Shown here piece by piece: positions 1 to 6,491 of a DNA stretch of 10,325 nucleotides. Source of the stretch: Desulfobacteraceae bacterium (GTDB lineage: Bacteria; Desulfobacterota; DSM-4660; Desulfatiglandales; Desulfatiglandaceae). Below the pieces are notes generated by a model. The model was given only the letters and a program-made list of their open reading frames with translations. It was not told the origin of the DNA and did not search any database. Within the stretch, counting starts at the first letter, position 1. The number at the start of each line of letters is the position of its first letter. The stretch spans positions 1 to 10,325 of the forward strand of contig JAUVRS010000068.1 in the NCBI GenBank assembly GCA_030597505.1. The letters run 5' to 3'. The position numbers and the translations under genes were made by a program.

Positions 1-268
1 GACTCTTGAGACAGGAGAGGCTCATTATTGGAGCCGCTCACGCCAGGAACTCTGGCATAAAGGGCAGAGTTCCGGGCATGTTCAGAAAATCAGGGAGATT
101 TTTGCAGACTGCGATAACGACACTGTACTCTTTAGGGTAGAACAGATAGGCGGCGCAGCCTGCCACACCGGGCATGAAACCTGTTTTTTCAAAAAGATAT
201 CCCGTGACGGCAAGTTTACTGAAATGGGCCAAAAAATATTTGACCCGGAAAAGGTGTATAAGAAATGA
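1..268 (+). CDS. hisI: Phosphoribosyl-AMP cyclohydrolase, 3' part (HisI)
   Basis: Partial gene cut by the left window edge; the reading frame is open from base 2 to the TGA at 266-268, giving 88 codons. The family is usually about 120-130 residues, so roughly the first 35-40 are missing. HisI opens the purine ring of phosphoribosyl-AMP in the third step of cytoplasmic histidine synthesis. The hallmark metal sites are visible: the acidic cluster DCDND (bases 107-121), which binds Mg in the family, and the two C-terminal Zn cysteines in CHTGHETC (bases 161-184), preceded by LFRVEQIGGAA. The protein ends soon after this with VYKK, so there is no fused HisE pyrophosphohydrolase domain and this is a monofunctional HisI. 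The stop overlaps the hisG start as ATGA, implying translational coupling. Identification is near certain. Confidence 0.95.
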   Translation, partial: TLETGEAHYWSRSRQELWHKGQSSGHVQKIREIFADCDNDTVLFRVEQIGGAACHTGHETCFFKKISRDGKFTEMGQKIFDPEKVYKK

Positions 269-1137
269 AAAAGTTAAAATTCGGTATCCCAAAAGGGAGC
301 CTCCAAAATGCAACAATCAATCTATTTGAGAAATCCGGCTGGAAGATAAACATCAACGGCCGAAGCTATTTCCCCGACATAAACGACGATGAAATCGAAT
401 GCGCCATCTGCCGGGCACAGGAGATGTCCCGGTATGTGGAAACCGGAACACTTGATGCCGGTCTTACCGGAAAGGACTGGATAGAGGAAAACGAATCGCG
501 TGTCGTCGTCCTTGAGGATCTGATTTATTCAAAGGTCAGCCAAAAACCGGCCCGCTGGGTCCTTGCCGTGCCTGCGGGGTCAGACATTAAACAACTCGAA
601 GATCTTCGGGGGAAAAAGATTGCAACCGAACTGGTAAATTATACCAAGAAATTTTTTCAGAATAAAGGAATCCCCGTAGAAGTAGAGTTTTCCTGGGGAG
701 CCACCGAGGCAAAGGTGGTATCGGGTCTTGCGGATGCCATTGTGGAAGTAACCGAAACAGGTAGCACCATTAAGGCGCACGGCCTGAAGATCATTTATGA
801 CCTGATGGAAACAAATACTCAACTGATCGCAAACCGCGATTCGTATAATGAACAGTGGAAAAAGGCCAAGATAGAGCAAATCCTTCTTCTTCTCAAAGGG
901 GCACTGAAGGCAGAAAATATGGTGGGCCTGAAAATGAATCTGCCCAAGAAGAATTTGGAACAGATAATACGGGTTCTGCCCAGCCTGAACACCCCCACAG
1001 TGGCGGGTTTATACGACCCTGAGTGGATTTCTGTAGAGACGGTCGTGGGAACCAAGATTGTTCGCGATTTGATCCCCCAGCTTATGAATGCGGGGGCCCA
1101 GGGAATAATCGAGTATAGTTTAAACAAGGTTATCTGA
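265..1137 (+). CDS. hisG: ATP phosphoribosyltransferase, long form (HisG)
   Basis: Catalyses the first, committed step of histidine synthesis: ATP plus PRPP to phosphoribosyl-ATP. The 290 residues match the long, hexameric HisG type. The N-terminal catalytic part begins GIPKGSLQ (residues 7-14) and contains the RAQEMSRYVETGTLDAGLTG region (50-69). The PRPP-binding part has GATEAKV (145-151), GLADAIVEVTETGST (about 154-168) and the E-V-T-E-T-G-S-T loop. Residues from about 215 to 290 form the ACT-like regulatory domain that in the family binds histidine for feedback inhibition, so no separate HisZ subunit is needed. The start is supported by the 4-base overlap with the hisI stop and by a purine-rich GGAAAAGG about 10 bases upstream. 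Nothing is truncated or missing. Confidence 0.96.
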   Translation: MKKLKFGIPKGSLQNATINLFEKSGWKININGRSYFPDINDDEIECAICRAQEMSRYVETGTLDAGLTGKDWIEENESRVVVLEDLIYSKVSQKPARWVLAVPAGSDIKQLEDLRGKKIATELVNYTKKFFQNKGIPVEVEFSWGATEAKVVSGLADAIVEVTETGSTIKAHGLKIIYDLMETNTQLIANRDSYNEQWKKAKIEQILLLLKGALKAENMVGLKMNLPKKNLEQIIRVLPSLNTPTVAGLYDPEWISVETVVGTKIVRDLIPQLMNAGAQGIIEYSLNKVI

Positions 1138-1231
1138 AGCCGGAAGAGGGCGTTCGGAATGGGGTTGTCTGAAATAGAACAGGTCATTCCCGTGAAATGA
1201 CTCCCCATAATTACAGCACAAATATTGAACC
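1138..1231 (+). other. hisG-aminotransferase intergenic gap
   Basis: A 94-base non-coding gap, the longest in the window. It contains a perfect 6-base inverted repeat (listed separately at 1183-1201) and a weak CATAAT box at 1206-1211 with no convincing -35 partner. No T-run follows the repeat, so it does not look like an intrinsic terminator. Whether the aminotransferase has its own promoter here cannot be decided from the sequence. Confidence 0.5.
1183..1201. repeat. Inverted repeat, 6-base arms, 7-base loop
   Basis: GTCATT at 1183-1188 and its exact complement AATGAC at 1196-1201 flank the loop CCCGTGA. The repeat lies 30 bases before the aminotransferase ATG. It could be a small operator or a weak RNA hairpin, but a repeat of this size also arises by chance. 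No function is assigned. Confidence 0.35.
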
Positions 1232-2377
1232 ATGAACAAACCAACCAAAAGGGCCCGGGAAATACCACCATTCATTGTGATGGATGTGCTGGAAAAGGCA
1301 CATGAGCTTGAAAGCCAGGGACACAGCATCATCCACCTCGAGATAGGAGAACCCGATTTCCCCACACCCGAATGTATTTGTCGGGCCGCCCACGACGCCA
1401 TAAAAAGAGGGGAAACCCATTATACTCACAGTCTGGGGATCATCGAGCTTCGGGAAGCAATCTGTCGGGACTACCATAAAAGATACCAGGTTAATATTGA
1501 CCCCGGACAGATACTTGTTACCTCGGGGACCTCTCCAGCCATGTTTATGATCTTCTCGGCGCTTTTGGAGGCTGGAGAAGAAATTATCATTTCAGACCCC
1601 CACTATCCATGCTACCCCAATTTTGCGAATTTTATGGGCGCAACGCCTGCCCTGGTAAAGGTATATGAAGAGGACGGGTTTCAATTGAGGGCCGAGGAAA
1701 TCAAGAAAAAGATAGGCCCAAGGACCAAAGCCATTCTTATAAATTCTCCCTCAAATCCCACCGGGAACCTGCTCTCTGGGCAGCGTATGGAAGAAATCGC
1801 AGAGCTGGGCCCTCCTGTTCTATCCGATGAGATTTACCATGGTTTAGTTTATGGCGAAAAAGAACACTCGATCCTTGAATTTACAAACAATGCGTTTGTG
1901 CTGAATGGCTTCTCCAAGCTGTACGCCATGACAGGATGGCGTCTGGGTTATATAATCGTCCCATCTGAGTTTGTCCGCCCTTTACAAAAGATCCAACAGA
2001 ACTTTTTTATATCAGCCGGGAGTATATCCCAATGGGCCGGGATGACAGCCCTCGAAAAGGCCCAGCCCGATGTAGACAGGATGAAGGGCATTTATGACAA
2101 GCGGCGCAGATATATGATTTCGAGACTCAGAGAATTGGGATTCGGTCTTACGGTTGAACCCGTTGGCGCCTTTTATATGCTGGCGAACGCCAAACACCTT
2201 GCCGGCAGTTCCTACAAACTGGCCTTTGAAATCCTGGAAAAAGCAGGGGTCGGCGTAAGCCCGGGCATCGATTTTGGACAAAATGCTGAAGGGTATCTCA
2301 GGTTTTCCTATGCCAACTCCCTTGAAAATATCAAAGAGGGTCTAAACAGGATAGAGGACTTTATAAGCAGGCTTTAG
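1232..2377 (+). CDS. PLP-dependent class I aminotransferase, aspartate aminotransferase-like
   Basis: A 381-residue fold-type I transaminase of the bacterial (I-gamma-like) aspartate aminotransferase style. Visible landmarks are the substrate-loop GEPDFPTP (39-46), SGT (98-100), NPTG (175-178), SDEIYHG with D199 (pyridine nitrogen) and Y202, the Schiff-base lysine K229 in NGFSKLYAMTGWRLGY, R237, and R357 in LRFSYANS, which binds the substrate alpha-carboxylate in the family. Compared with my recollection of the Thermus enzyme, the stretch between NPTG and SDE is about four residues shorter. The SKxxAMTGWR motif argues against a classic HisC histidinol-phosphate aminotransferase, despite the neighbouring his genes. 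The exact amino donor (aspartate, alanine or aromatic) cannot be read from sequence. The ATG at 1232 has no clear ribosome site, but the N-terminus from there (IPPFIVMDVLEKA) aligns with the family. Its stop directly abuts engB. Confidence 0.93.
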   Translation: MNKPTKRAREIPPFIVMDVLEKAHELESQGHSIIHLEIGEPDFPTPECICRAAHDAIKRGETHYTHSLGIIELREAICRDYHKRYQVNIDPGQILVTSGTSPAMFMIFSALLEAGEEIIISDPHYPCYPNFANFMGATPALVKVYEEDGFQLRAEEIKKKIGPRTKAILINSPSNPTGNLLSGQRMEEIAELGPPVLSDEIYHGLVYGEKEHSILEFTNNAFVLNGFSKLYAMTGWRLGYIIVPSEFVRPLQKIQQNFFISAGSISQWAGMTALEKAQPDVDRMKGIYDKRRRYMISRLRELGFGLTVEPVGAFYMLANAKHLAGSSYKLAFEILEKAGVGVSPGIDFGQNAEGYLRFSYANSLENIKEGLNRIEDFISRL

Positions 2378-2962
2378 ATGGACGTCACATTTCTAACAAG
2401 CTCCTTTCGCGAAAGCCAGTATCCGCCGCCAGACCTGCCAGAGGTTGCCTTTGCCGGCAGATCCAACGTGGGGAAATCCTCCCTTATAAATGTGCTGGTA
2501 AACCGCCGGAAAATGGCCAAAACAAGTTCCAGACCCGGCAGAACCCAGGCGATAAACTTTTTCACAGTAAACAATTCATTGTATTTTGTGGACCTGCCGG
2601 GATATGGGTTTGCCAGGGTTCCCATTGCAGTAAAGAAATCCTGGCAAAATATGGTGGAGACCTATCTTCACAAACGTCCCAACCTAAAGGCAGTTGTGGT
2701 AATACTCGACATCAGGAGGGAACCTTCCTCTGGAGATATGGGCCTTCTGAACTGGCTAAACCATTATGGCATAACCACCGTCCTTGTGCTCACAAAGGCA
2801 GATAAGGTTTCGCGCCAACAGAAAAAAAAACAGACCTCCCTGATCGTCCGCCAACTCCGAGAGATTTCCCACGTGACCCCTCTCTTGTTTTCCACCAAAA
2901 CAAGAGAAGGCCGGGAAGAACTTTGGGAAGCGCTAAAAGAGATTATCGCCTCCGGGCTTTGA
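2378..2962 (+). CDS. engB: Ribosome biogenesis GTPase EngB (YsxC/YihA)
   Basis: A 194-residue TRAFAC-class GTPase of the EngB/YsxC/YihA family, which acts in the cytoplasm in late assembly of the 50S ribosomal subunit. All five G motifs are present: G1 GRSNVGKSS (27-35), the family-specific G2 segment SRPGRTQ with T56, G3 DLPGYG (72-77), G4 TKAD (139-142) and G5-like STK (172-174). The length is typical for the family. The ATG at 2378 follows the aminotransferase TAG with no base between, and a short CAGG about six bases upstream is the only ribosome-site candidate, so translation is probably coupled. The gene has no functional link to histidine synthesis; this is likely a shared transcript of housekeeping genes. 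It ends 36 bases from the convergent regulator gene. Confidence 0.97.
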   Translation: MDVTFLTSSFRESQYPPPDLPEVAFAGRSNVGKSSLINVLVNRRKMAKTSSRPGRTQAINFFTVNNSLYFVDLPGYGFARVPIAVKKSWQNMVETYLHKRPNLKAVVVILDIRREPSSGDMGLLNWLNHYGITTVLVLTKADKVSRQQKKKQTSLIVRQLREISHVTPLLFSTKTREGREELWEALKEIIASGL

Positions 2963-2998
2963 TTCACAGCCAAACAAAAGCTCTATTTCCCTCCAGAC
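2963..2998. other. Convergent intergenic spacer without obvious terminator
   Basis: The 36 bases separate the 3' ends of engB (+) and the response regulator (-). The best pairing found, GGCT with AGCC around 2955-2972, has only four pairs and no T-run on either strand. The two transcripts may therefore overlap, or termination may depend on Rho. Confidence 0.5.
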
Positions 2999-4369
2999 TC
3001 ACTTGGATTTAAACCTTTCCAGCCCGTAGGTCTTGATTTTCTTGTGCAGATTGCTTCTTTCAATACCAATGGCCTCGGCTGTCTGCGATATATTCCCATT
3101 AAATTCTTTCAGCTTGTTTTCTATAAAGGCCTTTTCAAACCCGCTTTTTGCTTTTTTAAATGACGCCTGCATAAAAGCGGTTTCAAAACCCTTGTCAGTG
3201 TCAAATGACCTGCTAAAGGGATCTGGAATATCTTTGGCCTCAAGAACTTTTTTTGGTACCATGATCATGAGCCTCTCCACCAGATTCTTTAGCTCACGAA
3301 CATTTCCAGGCCAGTCATGTCTTTCCAGGAGGGCTATGGCCGCTTGAGAGAAAACTTTGGGTTCAATGTTTGTACTTAGTGAAAACTCTTTTACAAATTC
3401 ACTCACCAACTCCGGGATATCATCCGACCGCTCCCTGAGCGGTGGCACCTTTATGGGGATGACATTTAGCCGATAGTATAGGTCATCCCTAAAAGTCCCG
3501 TTTTGTATTTCTTCCTCCAAGTCTTTGTTGGTGGCTGCTATTACCCTTACATCCACGTGGATTGTCTTTGTACCTCCCACCCGTTCAAATTTTTGTTCCT
3601 GCAATATCCTGAGGGTTTTTGATTGGGCCTTGAGACTCATATCTCCGATCTCATCCAAAAAAATGGTTCCCTCATGTGCCAAGTCAAATTTGCCTTTTCT
3701 CATGGTCGACGCACCCGTATAGGCACCTTTTTCATGCCCAAAGAGCTCACTTTCGATCAGCTCTTCCGGGATCGCGGCACAGTTTACCTCAACCAGGGAT
3801 TTGTGACCCCGTTTGCTCAAGTTATGGATCGTATGGGCTACCAGTTCTTTCCCGGTGCCATTGTCCCCTGAAATGAGGACCCAGGCATTGGTCGGGGCCA
3901 CGATCCGGATTTGTTCTTTCATTTCAGAGATCGCGTTGCTGCTTCCAACTATATTGTGTTTTCCCTTGTCCTTTTCCCTCAGGAGACCTATCTCTTCCTC
4001 GAGCCGGTTGTAATCAAGCGCATTATTAATAGAGAGAAGGAGCTTTTCAAGAGAAAGTGGTTTTTCAATAAAATCGTAAGCCCCCATTTTGGTAGCCTTC
4101 ACGGCGGTCTCTATACTTCCATGACCGGACATCATGATTACTTGGACATTCGGATAGAATTCCCTTATCCGTGAAAGGGTCTCGATTCCATCAATACCCG
4201 GCATCCATATATCCAGCAGGACCAGGTCCGGCATTACCTCTTCGATCTTTTCTAACGCCTCGGTGCCGCTTTTTACAGTGATGGACTCAAACCCCTCGTC
4301 CGAGAGTATCCCTTCAAGGGATTGGAGGATGCTGGCTTCGTCATCTACTACCAAGATGGTCCTGGCCAT
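2999..4369 (-). CDS. Sigma-54-dependent response regulator, NtrX/NtrC class
   Basis: A 456-residue three-domain transcription activator. The receiver domain (about 4-118) has acidic D9/D10, phosphoacceptor D53 in LLDIWMPG, S81 and K103 in EKP. The central AAA+ domain (about 140-365) has Walker A GDNGTGKE (168-175), ELFGHEKGAYTGA with the sigma-54 contact loop as GAYTGA (215-220) rather than the usual GAFTGA, Walker B TIFLDE (235-240), arginine-finger region FRDDLYYRLNV (293-303) and DWPGNVREL (352-360). The C-terminal Fis-type helix-turn-helix is at about 424-450 (NGNISQTAEAIGIERSNLHK), closest in style to NtrX. In the family, phosphorylation by a histidine kinase drives ATP-dependent opening of sigma-54 promoters. 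No kinase gene is in the window. The ATG lies 6 bases after the lpxB stop, with GGGG about 9 bases upstream, so it is the last gene of the lipid A operon. Which genes it controls is unknown. Confidence 0.95.
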   Translation of the reverse strand: MARTILVVDDEASILQSLEGILSDEGFESITVKSGTEALEKIEEVMPDLVLLDIWMPGIDGIETLSRIREFYPNVQVIMMSGHGSIETAVKATKMGAYDFIEKPLSLEKLLLSINNALDYNRLEEEIGLLREKDKGKHNIVGSSNAISEMKEQIRIVAPTNAWVLISGDNGTGKELVAHTIHNLSKRGHKSLVEVNCAAIPEELIESELFGHEKGAYTGASTMRKGKFDLAHEGTIFLDEIGDMSLKAQSKTLRILQEQKFERVGGTKTIHVDVRVIAATNKDLEEEIQNGTFRDDLYYRLNVIPIKVPPLRERSDDIPELVSEFVKEFSLSTNIEPKVFSQAAIALLERHDWPGNVRELKNLVERLMIMVPKKVLEAKDIPDPFSRSFDTDKGFETAFMQASFKKAKSGFEKAFIENKLKEFNGNISQTAEAIGIERSNLHKKIKTYGLERFKSK

Positions 4370-4375
4370 ATTTCT

Positions 4376-5500
4376 TTACCCCATCATCCCCAAGGCCAAT
4401 TCGGCCGTTCTTTGCGATGCCCCTCCCTTTCCGAGGGCCTCTTTAACTTTCATCAGGTTTTTTATCATATTCTCTCTTATCCCTTCATCCTCCAAAACCT
4501 TTAGTATCTCGTCCGCAAGTCTCTCAGGCAACACATCGTCCTGATGTAATTCCGGGACAACCTCTTTTCCGGCAACGAGGTTTACCAATCCTATATAAGG
4601 GACTTTGATAACCATCCTGGCCACCCAGAATGAGATAAGAGAGATTTTATAGACAATAACCATCGGCACCCCCATAATGGCCGTTTCAAGGGTAGCGGTG
4701 CCCGAGGTTACCAGGGCTGCGTGGCAGTGGTTTAAGACCTCATAGATATTTCCCTGGACGATTTCGATATCCACCATTGAATTGTCAATAAAAGGTTTGA
4801 CAAACTCAATATCTAAAGTCTCGGCCAGGGGCAAAAGGCATCGAATCTCCTTATATCGTTCTTTAAGAATCTCTGCCGATTTGACCATCACGGGGAGAAG
4901 GTTCTGGACCTCTTCCTTTCGGCTGCCCGGGAGAAGTCCAATCACGGGATTTGGGAGCGGGGCCTTTTCATTGTCCATAACCGAGCGTGTGGATCTGACA
5001 TTTGATGCTTCAAATGCGTCCATAAGCGGGTGCCCCACATAATCCACCTTTACCCCCCGCTCCCTATAAAAAGGCTCCTCAAAGGGCAAAATAACTACCA
5101 TGCGGCCCACACGCCTTGCTATTTTCCTGACCCTTCCTCTTCGCCACGCCCACACTTGTGGACTGATGTAATACAGGACCGGGACTTTCAAACGATTCGC
5201 AATTTTGGCCAGATTCAGGTTAAACTCGGGGTAGTCCAGCAGGATGAGGAGATCAGGGTTGTGGTTTTTTAATATGGATTTGAGTTCTTTTCGGGCGCCG
5301 AATATAGTGCGGAGCCTGCCAAAGACTTCAGTCACGCCAACCACCGCCATTTCAGAGGAGGGCATCAGAATCTTGACCCCCGCCCGCTCCATCCCTTTTC
5401 CTCCAATCCCCCAGAAAACGACATTCGGATCTGAGCGGTTTATGGCCCTCACCAGATTTGCCCCATGCAAATCAGCTGATGCCTCACCGGCAACAATCAC
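4376..5500 (-). CDS. lpxB: Lipid A disaccharide synthase (LpxB)
   Basis: Glycosyltransferase family 19 enzyme that joins UDP-2,3-diacylglucosamine and lipid X into the beta-1,6 lipid A disaccharide on the inner face of the inner membrane. Numbered from the GTG at 5500 it has 374 residues. Landmarks are GEASADLHG (5-13; the usual G is A at position 9), D89 in LDYPEFN, YYISPQVWAWR (110-120), VGHPLMD (155-161), LLPGSR with R194, SGTATLE (266-272) and GLVNLVAG with N307; D89, R194 and N307 match residues reported important in the E. coli enzyme. Residues about 281-300 are hydrophobic, fitting membrane association. The start is uncertain. The GTG has no Shine-Dalgarno and begins inside the expected first beta strand; the frame is open upstream to a TAG at 5564-5566, with no ATG, GTG or TTG but with an ATT at 5537-5539 preceded by AGAAAGG. 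The gap to the upstream oxidoreductase is 43 bases. Confidence 0.95.
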   Translation of the reverse strand: MIVAGEASADLHGANLVRAINRSDPNVVFWGIGGKGMERAGVKILMPSSEMAVVGVTEVFGRLRTIFGARKELKSILKNHNPDLLILLDYPEFNLNLAKIANRLKVPVLYYISPQVWAWRRGRVRKIARRVGRMVVILPFEEPFYRERGVKVDYVGHPLMDAFEASNVRSTRSVMDNEKAPLPNPVIGLLPGSRKEEVQNLLPVMVKSAEILKERYKEIRCLLPLAETLDIEFVKPFIDNSMVDIEIVQGNIYEVLNHCHAALVTSGTATLETAIMGVPMVIVYKISLISFWVARMVIKVPYIGLVNLVAGKEVVPELHQDDVLPERLADEILKVLEDEGIRENMIKNLMKVKEALGKGGASQRTAELALGMMG

Positions 5501-5543
5501 TGCGAGTTTGGATTTTTTGGAACTGCTGCGCCCAGGAATTCTT

Positions 5544-6491
5544 TCAGCCTTTCTCGATCTGGTCTATGATGCCGAGGGCAATCTTTAAGGCATTTCGCCC
5601 ATCCTGCCCGCTTACAACCGGCTCTGATCCATTGATGACAGCGTTGACAAAAGAAGAAATTTGGTCGGCCAGAGGGTCAGTGCCCGGATGTTTATTTTTG
5701 CTGGTGGTGACACTGGGAAAATTATTGGAATCCCTTTTTTTATTATCAAGCCGGATTATCGTAAGTTGTCTTTTCCCGCAATCAGCAGATATATACGCAT
5801 CAGGCTGAAATACGCGAATTTTTCTCAGCATCTTGCCGGAGACCCTGCTTGCGGTCAAATTGGCAGCGGTACCGTTTTCAAAAATAATCCTGACGTTGGC
5901 TATGTCGGTCTTATCGGTAATTACCCGCATCCCTACGGCGTGCACATCTTTGACCTCCGATTTTACCGCGCTCAGGATAATATCGAGGTCATGTATCATC
6001 AGATCCAGGACCACATCGACATCCGTGCCCCGGACAGTAAAAAGATTCATCCGATGCGCCTCAAAAAATATGGGTTTGTTGAGCAAAGACTTCATCTCAA
6101 TCACGGCAGGGTTGAAACGTTCAACAAGACCCACCTGAAGGACCAGACCCCTTTCACGGGCCATGTTTATCAAAGCATCTGCCGGCTCAAGCCTATACGT
6201 AATCGGTTTTTCAATAAGGAGATGAACATCCTCAGACAAAACATCTCTGGCCACTTCAAAATGTTTTTCCGTGGGCACGCAAAGGCTGACTGCATCCACT
6301 AAATCAAGAACTTCACTATGGTCCCCGTAACCTTTGACGTCGTAACGTTGTGCTATCTCCTGTAACCGTCGGGGATTGGTGTCCACCACCCCCAACAGCT
6401 CCACGTTGAGGATAGCCTTATATTTCTGCACGTGGTACTCCCCAAGATGACCAACCCCTATTACGGCTACTCTTAATCTATCCTGTTTCAC
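5544..6491 (-). CDS. Gfo/Idh/MocA-family NAD(P)-dependent oxidoreductase in the lipid A operon
   Basis: A 315-residue oxidoreductase. The N-terminal Rossmann fold (about 6-120) has the dinucleotide-binding GVGHLG (12-17), an acidic D37 at the end of the second strand that suggests NAD(H) preference, and the family EKP (94-96) whose lysine is usually catalytic. The C-terminal alpha/beta domain contains DLMIHDLD (163-170), in the position where this family usually has catalytic histidine and aspartate residues. The start is GTG, overlapping the lpxI stop as GTGA, so translation is coupled. Family members oxidise or reduce sugars and nucleotide sugars. Its place between lpxI and lpxB suggests a UDP-GlcNAc-like or lipid A precursor substrate. 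From memory, GnnA of Acidithiobacillus, a UDP-GlcNAc 3-dehydrogenase in GlcNAc3N lipid A synthesis, is of this family and lies between lpxA and lpxB. No partner DegT-type aminotransferase (GnnB) is visible here, so gnnA is not assigned. Confidence 0.9.
   Translation of the reverse strand: MKQDRLRVAVIGVGHLGEYHVQKYKAILNVELLGVVDTNPRRLQEIAQRYDVKGYGDHSEVLDLVDAVSLCVPTEKHFEVARDVLSEDVHLLIEKPITYRLEPADALINMARERGLVLQVGLVERFNPAVIEMKSLLNKPIFFEAHRMNLFTVRGTDVDVVLDLMIHDLDIILSAVKSEVKDVHAVGMRVITDKTDIANVRIIFENGTAANLTASRVSGKMLRKIRVFQPDAYISADCGKRQLTIIRLDNKKRDSNNFPSVTTSKNKHPGTDPLADQISSFVNAVINGSEPVVSGQDGRNALKIALGIIDQIEKG

Noticed and set aside
1160..1211. Possible sigma-70 promoter before the aminotransferase (CATAAT at 1206-1211)
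   Set aside because: No credible -35 box at the right spacing; such boxes occur by chance in AT-rich gaps.
819..1271. 150-codon - strand open frame across the end of hisG and the following gap
   Set aside because: Its protein is low in recognisable features and its extent follows from hisG codon usage; hisG is certain on the other strand.
1232..2377. Calling the aminotransferase HisC because it follows hisG
   Set aside because: The SKLYAMTGWRLGY lysine motif and overall layout match the aspartate aminotransferase group, not the usual HisC signature.
5661..6302. Long + strand open frame (213 codons) opposite the Gfo/Idh gene
   Set aside because: It lies wholly antisense to a clear oxidoreductase with intact motifs, shows no recognisable domain, and has no operon context on that strand.
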